From positions 21,325 to 74,234 of the forward strand of contig NZ_BMHD01000004.1 in the NCBI RefSeq assembly GCF_014640535.1: a DNA stretch of 52,910 nucleotides, given 5' to 3'. Source of the stretch: Cnuibacter physcomitrellae (GTDB lineage Bacteria; Actinomycetota; Actinomycetes; Actinomycetales; Microbacteriaceae). Made by a program: the position numbers and the translations under genes. The notes below the pieces were generated by a model that was not told where the DNA came from, did no database searches, and saw only the letters and a program-made list of their open reading frames with translations. Positions 8,955 to 15,721 of this stretch are shown here, piece after piece; the first letter of the stretch is position 1; every line of letters starts with the position of its first letter.

Positions 8955-9337
8955 GTCAGATCCCAGGACTGTACGGTCGCTTCGATGAGCCGCGCCACGC
9001 GCCGGACTTCCTCGAACGTGGCCTCCGCGTCGGAAGGGTAGACGCGCTCCGTGTTGGCGAACTTTGCGAGCTGGTTGACGTTGTTCCCGATCGCCGCCAA
9101 CCCGTCCTGCAGCTCGAAGACACCCGTGATGAACTTCCGCACGTCCGAGCGGGTCTGAACGTTCGCGTTCATCGCCGACTCCACCAGCAGTCGCGGCACA
9201 GTGATCCCGCCCGCGACCACGGCGCGGGCCTCCAACGCGGCCTGCTCCTCAGCGTTCACGTACACCACGTACCTCTTGTCGCGCGGCGACTCCGAGTTCT
9301 CCCGCCGCGACCGGCCGAACAGCTGCGAACGCCTCAC
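8951..9337 (-). CDS. mobC: MobC-like relaxosome accessory protein
   Basis: A 128-residue basic protein with the MobC signature AAIGNNVNQLAKFANT near residue 85 and a preceding ribbon-helix-helix-like KRYVVYVNAEEQAALEARA. GTG 9337 is preferred because GGAG lies at 9344-9347 (minus strand), 6 bases away; an in-frame GTG at 9379 has no ribosome site. MobC proteins bind oriT and help the relaxase melt and nick DNA. The 9420-9442 inverted repeat lies just upstream. Confidence 0.85.
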   Translation of the reverse strand: MRRSQLFGRSRRENSESPRDKRYVVYVNAEEQAALEARAVVAGGITVPRLLVESAMNANVQTRSDVRKFITGVFELQDGLAAIGNNVNQLAKFANTERVYPSDAEATFEEVRRVARLIEATVQSWDLT

Positions 9338-9419
9338 GAGCAGCTCCAATCCACGCCAGCGCAGCGACCCCGCACCCACATGGCGCGGGGACCACCGAGG
9401 CCATTCAGCCGCGGTGAGA

Positions 9420-9442
9420 TCAGGTTACAGCATGTAACCTGA
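9420..9442. promoter_or_regulatory. 10-bp perfect inverted repeat: candidate oriT core or mobC operator
   Basis: TCAGGTTACA (9420-9429) is followed by GCA and the exact reverse complement TGTAACCTGA (9433-9442). It lies 80 bases upstream of the mobC start, between mobC and a divergent plus-strand gene at 9548. In mobilizable elements the relaxase/MobC binding repeat and nic site usually lie here (known). An operator for a divergent promoter is the other reading. Confidence 0.6.
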
Positions 9443-9547
9443 CAGCTTGCTCCTGACTCTGACTCGCAAAGCGGGTCCAGACGGGTGCTCCCAGCGCGAC
9501 CGGGAGGTCGCTGACCGTCGTGAGCGGTCGTCCTTTAGGCTTGCCTC

Positions 9548-9853
9548 ATGAATGAGCCCATCCAGAATGTTGAAGCGTCGGTGGCAGTCGCGCGCCGGTT
9601 GGTTGAGGCGGAGACCAACGCGAGAGTCGATGCGGTGCGCGCGATCGTGGTCGCCTCGAACGAGGTCGAGTCTTTGGAGGCGCGGCTTCGTGACGCGCAG
9701 GCCGCGCACGACTCGGCCTGGCAGGCGGCGCTGCGGGCCGGGTGGAACGAGAAGAGTCTGCGCGCCACCGGTGCCCGTGGTCCGGGCCAGCAGGGTCGTC
9801 GCCCGCGTCGCCGTGAGGCCGCGTCGGCGGCGCCGGCGACGGTGGGGGAGTGA
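9548..9853 (+). CDS. Small helical basic-tail protein divergent from mobC
   Basis: A 101-residue protein. Residues 1-75 are helical (EASVAVARRLVEAETNARVDAV, then a heptad-like segment), and the C terminus is a basic cluster (RGPGQQGRRPRRREAA). The pattern suits a small DNA-binding or relaxosome accessory protein. No family is recognised. TTTAGGCTTGCCTC precedes ATG 9548 without a clear Shine-Dalgarno. A short hairpin (9851-9867) covers its stop codon. Confidence 0.6.
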   Translation: MNEPIQNVEASVAVARRLVEAETNARVDAVRAIVVASNEVESLEARLRDAQAAHDSAWQAALRAGWNEKSLRATGARGPGQQGRRPRRREAASAAPATVGE

Positions 9854-9894
9854 CGCCTTCGGCGTCAAGGTGGGTGCGGTCTTGATCCCCCTGA

Positions 9895-9948
9895 CCACCT
9901 GTGGACAGCACGAGCTCTCTCCTTCGGGCTCGTGCTGCCCACAGGTGG
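9895..9948. repeat. 21-bp inverted repeat in the non-coding mob-proximal region
   Basis: Arms 9895-9915 and 9928-9948 are complementary at 20 of 21 positions, with a 12-base loop. It is the first of a series of large inverted repeats filling 9.85-10.43 kb, where no convincing gene is seen. Confidence 0.75.
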
Positions 9949-9967
9949 ACAGCGGGACCCTCCACCC

Positions 9968-10039
9968 GGCCGCACACAGGCCACACGTTCCGTCCCGTAG
10001 GCGTGGTCGCGTAGGGAGCGGTGTGGCCTGTGCACGGCC
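9968..10039. repeat. Interrupted 17-bp stem
   Basis: CACAGGCCACAC (9975-9986) is exactly complementary to GTGTGGCCTGTG (10021-10032). After a symmetrical CA/CA internal loop, five more pairs form (9968-9972 with 10035-10039). The 34-base interior is GC-rich. Probably a folded single-strand DNA or RNA structure; no reading frame explains it. Confidence 0.7.
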
Positions 10040-10248
10040 TCATCGAGTGCAACTCGACACCAGGGATGGCGCAGCGCAGCTGCTCCCAATCGTCGGGACT
10101 AGCTACCCCCGGGATCAGCACCCGCCAGTTCCAAGCGCACCGCGACTGAAGGGTGCGGCGGTCGTCCCCACTGTGCAGGACACCCACCGAGAGGTGTGCT
10201 GTGCACCATTGGGGGCGACCGCTCTCGGGCGGCTGGCATCCGCGATCC

Positions 10249-10319
10249 GTGGTTGTCCCCGGGCCGCTCAGCCCGGCGCCCGTCCAGGGCTGCCGGGACG
10301 CGGGCGGGGCGTCAACCAC
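10249..10319. repeat. Imperfect long hairpin
   Basis: GTGGTTG (10249-10255) pairs with CAACCAC (10313-10319), and CCCC (10257-10260) with GGGG (10306-10309), enclosing a GC-rich stretch with smaller inverted repeats. Weaker than the two repeats to its left. Confidence 0.4.
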
Positions 10320-10381
10320 CCCTCCCTACTCATCCCAGCCGTTGCCGTGATTGGGGGAGCGCGAGGGCGCCGAGCCCTCGC

Positions 10382-10406
10382 CGCCGGCCCTCGGAAAGGG
10401 CCGGCG
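10382..10406. terminator. Hairpin downstream of the 10427 gene
   Basis: A 10-bp stem (10382-10391 with 10397-10406) with a 5-base loop lies 21 bases past the end of the minus-strand gene at 10427-10699. Likely its terminator; no T run is seen. Confidence 0.5.
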
Positions 10407-10426
10407 AGCCACCTCGGAGCGGTCGG

Positions 10427-10699
10427 CTATCCGAGTTCGAGGGAGTGCAGCTCGGAGAGCAGCATCATCACCTCGCGGCGCGTGAACGAGTGCTGAAAGT
10501 CCAACGTCAGCACCGGGTCATCTACGCCGACCGGGCCGTCCTCGTAGACCGCCTCGATCGCGGCGTGCTCCAGCACCGAGCGGACCCGCGCGGCGACCTC
10601 CGGTGAGGGTTTGCCCGCGATGATCGACAGCAGCACCGCGGGCGATAGCTCCGCGTTCGCCGCCGTCGCGTTGCCGATCGCGGGAATCTCGTCGCTCAT
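10427..10699 (-). CDS. Hypothetical 90-residue acidic protein
   Basis: A cytosolic, acidic, mostly helical protein (SPAVLLSIIAGKPSPEVAARVRSVL, then a Val/Asp-rich strand and TRREVMMLLSELHSLELG). No family is recognised. It is the last gene of a minus-strand series running toward the candidate oriT; its ATG lies 49 bases after the antitoxin gene's end. Codon use matches its neighbours. Confidence 0.55.
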   Translation of the reverse strand: MSDEIPAIGNATAANAELSPAVLLSIIAGKPSPEVAARVRSVLEHAAIEAVYEDGPVGVDDPVLTLDFQHSFTRREVMMLLSELHSLELG

Positions 10700-10748
10700 C
10701 CCCGCGCCCCAGGCGGCGTGGGTGTTCGGGCAGCGGTCGGCGTCATGA

Positions 10749-11135
10749 TCAGGAGGCGTCGAGGTAGCGTGCCAGGGCGTCGCGCATGAGCGCGCTGGGC
10801 TTGCGGTGTTCCCGCGCGGCGCGCGCGCGAAGCGCCGCGTCGAGGTCTGGAGTGAGGCGCAGGCTCATCATCGGGGACTTGCCCCGCGCTCCGGTCAGTG
10901 AGGGGCGGCCGCCCGTGGCTCGCTCGACAGCCTCGGACGATCCGAGTGCCTGTTCGAGCAACTCGAATCCGTCCTCCGGGCCCGTCGCCCACTCCACGAC
11001 AGCGTCCGCGGGGAGGGCCGCGTCGTCGTCGCTTTCGGCGCGAGCGGCAAGGCGCTCTCCGAGCGCTTCCTGCTCGGGCGTGGCCGCCGCGAACAGATCG
11101 TCGATGGTCTTAATGTGCTCGTCCTTGCCAGTCAT
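10749..11135 (-). CDS. Antitoxin, ribbon-helix-helix type
   Basis: A 128-residue protein from ATG 11135, which overlaps the toxin stop (ATGA). An earlier in-frame start would add 9 residues inside the toxin gene. The N-terminal 80 residues are acidic and helical and would bind toxin. The C-terminal 45 carry an RHH-like segment (MSLRLTPDLDAALRARAAREH, then KPSALMRDALARYL) that would bind DNA. The pairing and operator upstream support a type II toxin-antitoxin module, here with the toxin gene first. Confidence 0.75.
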   Translation of the reverse strand: MTGKDEHIKTIDDLFAAATPEQEALGERLAARAESDDDAALPADAVVEWATGPEDGFELLEQALGSSEAVERATGGRPSLTGARGKSPMMSLRLTPDLDAALRARAAREHRKPSALMRDALARYLDAS

Positions 11136-11401
11136 CCTCGGCTCCCTTTGACTCGATCCCACGTCTTCCGCCGAAGCGGCATGACGTGGAAGATGAACAG
11201 GTCCCGTGGTGGCGTCACTACCGCCATCACCTCCAACATGGTCCCGTCCGAAGCTCTCCCGATGAACAGGTCAGGGCGCGGCCCGCCGTCGCGGGCGTCG
11301 TCGAACTTCTGGACGTGAACCAGGCGGGTACGGATAGCCAGAAGCGCATCCGCACGGTCGATACCGTGCTTGTCAGCGCTCGAGGAGAAGGTCACCGCCA
11401 T
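11132..11401 (-). CDS. Toxin, BrnT-like
   Basis: An 89-residue basic protein starting at ATG 11401. Strands and helices in the order VTFSSSADKHGI, DALLAIRTRLVHV, DLFIGRASDGTMLEVMAVV and DLFIFHVMPLRRKTWDRV resemble the BrnT-type RelE-fold ribonuclease toxins, although sequence identity cannot be measured here. ATG 11401 is preferred over an in-frame start at 11419 because that one lies in the operator. TACAAT at 11408-11413 (minus strand) lies 6 bases upstream, so the transcript is probably leaderless. Confidence 0.65.
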   Translation of the reverse strand: MAVTFSSSADKHGIDRADALLAIRTRLVHVQKFDDARDGGPRPDLFIGRASDGTMLEVMAVVTPPRDLFIFHVMPLRRKTWDRVKGSRG

Positions 11402-11403
11402 AG

Positions 11404-11444
11404 CATTATTGTAATGCAAAACATCGCGTAATGTAATGCATTAC
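11404..11444 (-). promoter_or_regulatory. Toxin-antitoxin promoter and operator
   Basis: A perfect 12-bp palindrome GTAATGCATTAC lies at 11433-11444, and a second, imperfect copy (CATTAT-T-GTAATG) at 11404-11416. The copies flank and overlap the -10 box TACAAT (11408-11413, minus strand). Two spaced palindromes over the promoter are typical of autorepression by an RHH antitoxin. Confidence 0.65.
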
Positions 11445-11462
11445 TGAGCCCTGTTGCGGTGC

Positions 11463-11771
11463 TCATGATGCAGGCCTAAGGCTCGAATCGCGGGGGCGCT
11501 CGTAGAGTGCAGCACGTCGCCGTTCCATCTCCCCATGCGGCACCACCGCCCGGACGTCGGGGCGGGGTGAGAACGCGATGCGGTAGTACCGTTCGACGTC
11601 CGCGAGAGCCTGCGCGAGCTCGGCCTGCGCGCGGGCGAGGTCGGTGAGGGCGTCGTCGGTGATCTGCTGCATGACGGCGGCGTCGTGCTGGTGGGCGTCG
11701 AGGGCGTCGGCGTAGCCAGCGACATACACCTCGAGCTGCTCCGGAGTGAGCGCGGCGAGGTCAATGCTCAT
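11463..11771 (-). CDS. Hypothetical 102-residue helical protein
   Basis: A cytosolic, acidic N-terminal half (SIDLAALTPEQLEVYVAGYADALDAHQHDAAV) followed by a heptad-like helix and a basic C terminus. Its start overlaps the previous stop as ATGA, so it is cotranslated with the zinc-binding protein upstream. No family recognised. Confidence 0.6.
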   Translation of the reverse strand: MSIDLAALTPEQLEVYVAGYADALDAHQHDAAVMQQITDDALTDLARAQAELAQALADVERYYRIAFSPRPDVRAVVPHGEMERRRAALYERPRDSSLRPAS

Positions 11772-12097
11772 GACCGATCCCTTCCGTAGGCGTCACCCTC
11801 GTACTGCTCGTGCGCGGCCAGGAAGGCGGGGGAGTGGGTGTCGTAGCGGGCGATCGCGGTCGCGGTGCCGGTGAACAGGTCGGCGTTGCGGTAGAGGCGT
11901 CCGCAGGCGGGACAGAGGGTGTGCTCGTCCGGGTTCGTGCTGGCGCTGCAGCAGAACGTGACCGCGCCCGTGGTGTCGGCGGCGTACCAGTCGGCGGCGT
12001 AGGTGTCGTTGCCGCACGCGCACGTCTGGTTCTCGCCGTCGACGTCGACCACCGCGCATCCGTCGACGTCGACGACGGGGTAGGAGAGCGTGTACAC
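11768..12097 (-). CDS. Cysteine-rich putative zinc-binding protein
   Basis: A 109-residue protein with CACG, FCCS and CPACG clusters (about residues 27-67) that could hold one or two zinc ions. GTG 12097 follows AAGGAG at about 12106-12111 on the minus strand. Residues after 70 are a mixed helix ending in acidic and Tyr-rich sequence. It sits between the NrdH-like redoxin and the 11463 protein in one minus-strand operon. Function unknown. Confidence 0.62.
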   Translation of the reverse strand: MYTLSYPVVDVDGCAVVDVDGENQTCACGNDTYAADWYAADTTGAVTFCCSASTNPDEHTLCPACGRLYRNADLFTGTATAIARYDTHSPAFLAAHEQYEGDAYGRDRS

Positions 12098-12118
12098 GGT
12101 CGGGTCTCCTTGTCTGGT

Positions 12119-12358
12119 TCAGGCGGCGGCGAGGGCGCTGATGAGGTCGGGTCGGAAGCCCGCCCACGACCCTGCCTCGGTGTCGGTGATGACGATGGGG
12201 GCGGTGAGCCCGATGCGGGTCTTGAAGTCCTCGATGACGCTCTCCGGCTGGTCCTCCAGCAGGCGGGGCTCGTAGACGATCCCTGCCCGGTCCAGGGCGG
12301 TCTCGGTGGCCTTACACTGACCGCAGAACCCGGCCTTGGTGTAGACGATGACGCTCAT
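12119..12358 (-). CDS. NrdH-like redoxin with CGQC motif
   Basis: A 79-residue thioredoxin-fold protein with CGQC at Cys12/Cys15, a KATETALDRAGI helix and a SWAGFRPDLI C-terminal segment. It is a diverged paralogue of the 1759-2022 redoxin (KATETALDR is shared). Two different redoxins on one element is unusual. It is transcribed toward the candidate oriT with the small membrane protein upstream. Chromosomal relatives reduce ribonucleotide reductase; the partner here is unknown. Confidence 0.85.
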   Translation of the reverse strand: MSVIVYTKAGFCGQCKATETALDRAGIVYEPRLLEDQPESVIEDFKTRIGLTAPIVITDTEAGSWAGFRPDLISALAAA

Positions 12359-12373
12359 GATCCATGCCCCCTT

Positions 12374-12601
12374 TCAGCGGCCGAAGTGGCGGTGACGGTC
12401 AGCGATCTGCGCGGTGACGAACCCCGCAGCGAGGAAGAGCACCCCGACCCCGACCGCGACGATCGAGACGATCACCGATGCGGTGCCCTGCCCGACCAGG
12501 AACAGGACGAACCCGACGATCACGCCGACGACGATCACGCCCACGGCGGTGATGTAGAGGGTGGCGGAGAGCTTGTCTGCCCGCTTGGTCTTGGTGTTCA
12601 T
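12374..12601 (-). CDS. Small two-helix membrane protein
   Basis: A 75-residue protein from ATG 12601, preceded by GGAGAAGGACAG. Two hydrophobic segments (YITAVGVIVVGVIVGFVLFLV and VIVSIVAVGVGVLFLAAGFV) are joined by a short loop, with basic ends. The longer in-frame reading upstream is GC-rich noise. First gene of the operon with the CGQC redoxin; the large hairpin at 12670-12807 lies in its promoter region. Function unknown. Confidence 0.65.
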   Translation of the reverse strand: MNTKTKRADKLSATLYITAVGVIVVGVIVGFVLFLVGQGTASVIVSIVAVGVGVLFLAAGFVTAQIADRHRHFGR

Positions 12602-12669
12602 CTGTCCTTCTCCTTCACTGATTCGCGGTATCGGATGTGACCGGTTCATTGAATAAGGGGACCGTCCTG

Positions 12670-12807
12670 CCGGCCGCCGGAGCCTGTCAAGCGACGCTCC
12701 CGCCCCCACCCGCCTGCACGAGTGTTGGACCGCAGGTGCGGAGCACCTTCCCGAACCATGCACCCATCGGGGCGAGGCGCGGCGCTTGACAGGCGGAGAG
12801 CGGCCGG
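12670..12807. promoter_or_regulatory. Large hairpin with TTGACA in its stem
   Basis: Eight pairs (12670-12677 with 12800-12807), a small internal loop, then 12 perfect pairs (12682-12693 with 12783-12794) enclose about 90 bases that hold a further 6-bp hairpin. The perfect part contains TTGACA on both strands. It occupies most of the 389-base gap 12602-12990, which has no gene, and lies upstream of the minus-strand membrane protein and redoxin genes. On duplex DNA the minus-strand -35 is followed 17 bases later only by a poor -10. Confidence 0.6.
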
Positions 12808-12990
12808 AAGTACGATCCACCCTTCGATGCACCGGACACCCCACCGGCGCCCGGCCCCTGCAGCCGACCACACGACCGGCGACCCGTCCCGTTCTGCCGT
12901 GACCGGAGGGCGCGGACGCCTGGGGTGGTCGGAGGGGCCGGCGAGAGCCCCTCCGGGCCGGCCCCGGGGTGGGGCCGGCCGCCGCCACTC

Positions 12991-13116
12991 TTACGGCAGG
13001 ACGGACCTGCACAGCAGCACCACGAGCAGCAGCCCACCCAGCACGGCCAACGCCAGGACCACGCCCCGACCGGCCTGGGGCCGGGCGCGGGTGTGGGGGA
13101 GCGGCTGGCCGCTCAC
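12991..13116 (-). CDS. 41-residue single-helix membrane protein
   Basis: A very short gene. GTG 13116 overlaps the stop of the 13113-13658 gene (GTGA), with GGAGGGAG upstream inside that gene. The protein is a basic 19-residue N terminus (SGQPLPHTRARPQAGRG), one hydrophobic helix (VVLALAVLGGLLLVVLLC) and a short tail. Translational coupling and a clean membrane helix argue that it is real. Function unknown. Confidence 0.5.
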   Translation of the reverse strand: MSGQPLPHTRARPQAGRGVVLALAVLGGLLLVVLLCRSVLP

Positions 13117-13658
13117 GACGCCGCTCCCTCCGCGTCGCGGAGCTGGCCGAGCAGGTGGCGGATGCCCTGCTCGTACCCGAGGACGATCGCGTAGGCGATC
13201 GACACCGGGTCCGCTCCGGGGGCGTAGTTGACGGCTCCCGGCTTGCCATCTGGTTCGAGGTAGCAGCCATCGCACACGTACTCGAACACGTCCGCATAGG
13301 TAGCCAGGTCCGACTCCTCGGACCCGGACTCGATCGCATCGGCGCGGATCACGTCGAGCTGGCCGGTGATCGTTTCGGGGATCTCGACCTCTGCGAGGAT
13401 GAGCCACCCTCGGACCCGTTCGAGGTCGGATGCCTCTCCGACATCGCCCACCCAGCCGCGTGCCTGCCCGTCGGTCATCCACCACATGCGGGGATCGTCC
13501 GACACGGGCGGCGGTGCGGTGAGCAGGCCACGCTCGCGCATCTCCTCGGTGATCGCTTCGAGTCGGTCCTGGTCGCCGACGAGTTCGTTGAGCACGAGCT
13601 GGTGAAGCTTGCCCAGCTCGTTGTCGGTGCGGTCCTTCACCTGGTCATCGATCGCCAT
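13113..13658 (-). CDS. Hypothetical acidic protein
   Basis: A 181-residue acidic cytosolic protein from ATG 13658, preceded by AAAGGAGAAGCACC; the longer in-frame reading upstream lies inside the parB-like gene's shadow. Visible segments: a helix with ELGKLHQLVLNELVGDQDRLEA, a Trp-rich MWWMTDGQARGWVGD, and CDGCYLEPDG. No family recognised. It follows the ParB-like gene and a terminator hairpin. Confidence 0.65.
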   Translation of the reverse strand: MAIDDQVKDRTDNELGKLHQLVLNELVGDQDRLEAITEEMRERGLLTAPPPVSDDPRMWWMTDGQARGWVGDVGEASDLERVRGWLILAEVEIPETITGQLDVIRADAIESGSEESDLATYADVFEYVCDGCYLEPDGKPGAVNYAPGADPVSIAYAIVLGYEQGIRHLLGQLRDAEGAAS

Positions 13659-13681
13659 GGTGCTTCTCCTTTCGATTAGTG

Positions 13682-13714
13682 GGGGGTGGGGCAGCGTGTA
13701 GCTGCCCCACCCCC
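13682..13714 (-). terminator. Terminator after the ParB-like gene
   Basis: A perfect 13-bp G/C stem (13682-13694 with 13702-13714) with a 7-base loop lies 8 bases past the stop of the ParB-like gene. Confidence 0.7.
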
Positions 13715-13722
13715 TTGCCGGA

Positions 13723-15219
13723 TCAGGCCGCGACGGCCTCAGCGGACTCGGACTCGGACTCGACGTCGACCGCCTCGGCGGGCGTATCCACGTCCGCGCT
13801 GGTGGGCTCGGGGTCGGGCTGATAGCCCGCCGCGATCCGCTCCACGGGGGACAGGTGGTAGCCCCACGTCTCCAACTGGCGCAGGTACGCCGCGTGCTCC
13901 GCGCGCGGGTGCCGCCACGACTCCCTGCTCGTCGCGTGCTCCCGCGCGGACAACGCCACGGCGAGGGAGACATAGGCGGCGCGGGTCGGGGTCTTCTCCA
14001 CCTGTCCGGCCATGGCTTCCCGGTTGTTGTAGCCGGTGATGCCGAGCAGGTCGCCCGCGATCCCGTCGTTGTCGTTGCTGAGGTCCCAGCGGTGCCGCGT
14101 CATCGTGACCGCGACGAACGACCCCACACCGGTCGGGAGCTTCTTCCGGCTCAGCAGGGACTTGAGCCAGTCGATGCGGACGGTGGTCGCGGTGTTCCAC
14201 GCCTTGTTGTTCGCGATCAGAGTCCGTCGCTCCTGACGCTTCGCTTCTGCCTCCGCCTCGGCACGGGCCTCGGCTTCCTCGGGGGTCAGCTCCGGCTCAT
14301 CCGCCGCGGCGCGGGCGGCGGTGTTGTAGTTGCGGTAGATGGAGCGGTGCAGCTCCTTGCGGGTGCAGTACGCGGTGACCTGCACGTCGCTCTCATCGAG
14401 CCCGTAGACCTCGACTCGCACGACGTGCCCGAGGCAGGCCTTGTGGGCCTCCGGGTCAAGGGCGGGGCGCTCGTCCGCGTCCTCGTCGGCGTCGGTAAGG
14501 CGACCCAGCTCGGTCATGGTCGACCAGTCGTAGCGCCGCACGACGGTCAGCCCCTCGGCCTCGTACTGGGCGATGAGTTCGGCCTGGCGGACGCGGATCA
14601 CGTGCTCGTCGCGCTGCTCCTGGGCGACGAACTCCAGGTCCTCGTCGTCGCAGTCAGTGACCGCCGAGATAGCGTCCTCATCACCCTCGAACTCCGCGAT
14701 CAGCAACAGCCGGTCCAGGCTGTACGTCCTGTATCCGGCGTACTCGGTGGCCTTGGCCGACTTCGCCACGGTCAGCGCGCCGGTCACGTGCTCCGCGGTC
14801 TGGCCCGCCGTCTTGGCGATCTTCTCCACGCTGATGCCATCCAGGGCCAGCTGCTCGTAGGCGGCGATCCGGTCGGTGAGGGCCAGGTCGGCGCGGGCGA
14901 AGGTGCGCAGCTGATCCTGGATGCGCCCCGTCTCGGTGCCGGTGGCGTCTTCCAGACCGAACACGGCGAGCATGGAGGTCACGCCCGCCTCACGGGCAGC
15001 GAGGAGGCGACGCTGGCCGTCGTACACGTACACGGTGCCGTCTGGGGTGCGGCGGGCCAGGACGGGCTCCCGGACGCCCTCGGCGCGGATCGACTCGACG
15101 AACTCGGGCGGCAGGATGACCTGGGTGCGGATGTTGGGGTCCAGTTCGACCTGGTTCGGGTCGATCTGCTCGATGCTCACCACGGGGGCGGCAGCGGTGG
15201 GGGTAGTGGTCTTGGCCAC
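13723..15219 (-). CDS. ParB/Spo0J-family protein, long form without ParA
   Basis: A 498-residue protein. Residues 13-110 are a ParB N-terminal (CTPase-fold) domain: VSIEQIDPNQVELDPNIRTQ, ESIRAEGVREPVLARR and VYDGQRRLLAARE, where GQRR replaces the usual GERR. A helix-turn-helix-like region follows (SVEKIAKTAGQTAEHVTGAL, about 130-150). The C-terminal half is acidic or mixed and unlike partition ParB. No parA or parS cluster is near, so it may be a ParB-like regulator or nuclease-type plasmid protein rather than a segregation factor. TGAAGGAGATTC precedes the ATG. Plasmid ArdB/ParB-like leading-region proteins are a known parallel. Confidence 0.78.
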   Translation of the reverse strand: MAKTTTPTAAAPVVSIEQIDPNQVELDPNIRTQVILPPEFVESIRAEGVREPVLARRTPDGTVYVYDGQRRLLAAREAGVTSMLAVFGLEDATGTETGRIQDQLRTFARADLALTDRIAAYEQLALDGISVEKIAKTAGQTAEHVTGALTVAKSAKATEYAGYRTYSLDRLLLIAEFEGDEDAISAVTDCDDEDLEFVAQEQRDEHVIRVRQAELIAQYEAEGLTVVRRYDWSTMTELGRLTDADEDADERPALDPEAHKACLGHVVRVEVYGLDESDVQVTAYCTRKELHRSIYRNYNTAARAAADEPELTPEEAEARAEAEAEAKRQERRTLIANNKAWNTATTVRIDWLKSLLSRKKLPTGVGSFVAVTMTRHRWDLSNDNDGIAGDLLGITGYNNREAMAGQVEKTPTRAAYVSLAVALSAREHATSRESWRHPRAEHAAYLRQLETWGYHLSPVERIAAGYQPDPEPTSADVDTPAEAVDVESESESAEAVAA

Positions 15220-15252
15220 GATGAATCTCCTTCAGATAGGGTGTTTCGTAGT

Positions 15253-15293
15253 GGTCAGGGACCGAAGCATTACGACTGTTTCGGTCCCTGACC
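15253..15293 (-). terminator. 14-bp perfect hairpin between the DUF3846-like and parB-like genes
   Basis: Arms 15253-15266 and 15280-15293 are exactly complementary with a 13-base loop. It follows the stop of the minus-strand DUF3846-like gene (15312) and precedes the parB-like start (15219). A TTTT run follows on the plus-strand side only, so an attenuator or single-strand structure is also possible. Confidence 0.6.
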
Positions 15294-15311
15294 TTTTGGG
15301 TACTGCGGGGG

Positions 15312-15695
15312 TTAGACGAAGCTGGCGGCGGCGAGGTCCGCGGTGGGGCTTGAGTGCAGCCACCACTGGACGACGGCGAGAGCCTGGTCCTGGGACAGGG
15401 ACGCGATATCCCCGTCCTCAGTCGAGGCCAGGAACACCCCCGCCCCATGGATCGGCGTCTGCTGCGGCACCGACTGACGGACCACGGCGGTGAGCATCGG
15501 GTTCGGGTCCTGTCGGTACAGACCCTCCTCGTCCACCCACACGGTGACGCCGTGGTGGACGTCGACCGTCTCGACCACGTCGCAGCCGATCAGCCGATAG
15601 AGCGCGGCGAGGCGGTCGTGCACGTCCTCAGCGGCGAACTCCACGATGTGGATTGACCCCTCCGCGTCGATCTTCACGCCCAGATAGCTGGTCAT
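15312..15695 (-). CDS. DUF3846-like protein
   Basis: A 127-residue acidic protein. An N-terminal strand-rich region (VKIDAEGSIHIVEF, then YRLIGCDVVETVDVHHGVTVWVDEEGLY) matches the DUF3846 pattern common on actinobacterial plasmids, and a C-terminal helix follows. GAAAGGACAACAG precedes ATG 15695. The first conserved element starts 26 bases upstream (15722). Small acidic proteins of this kind in leading regions could be DNA mimics, but this is speculative. Confidence 0.72.
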   Translation of the reverse strand: MTSYLGVKIDAEGSIHIVEFAAEDVHDRLAALYRLIGCDVVETVDVHHGVTVWVDEEGLYRQDPNPMLTAVVRQSVPQQTPIHGAGVFLASTEDGDIASLSQDQALAVVQWWLHSSPTADLAAASFV

Positions 15696-15721
15696 CTGTT
15701 GTCCTTTCTCTTCCCCTTGTT

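Noticed and set aside
12786-12816. Plus-strand promoter TTGACA...TACGAT
   Set aside because: The spacer is 19 bases and no plus-strand gene follows before 16 kb; the hexamer is better explained as part of the large hairpin stem.
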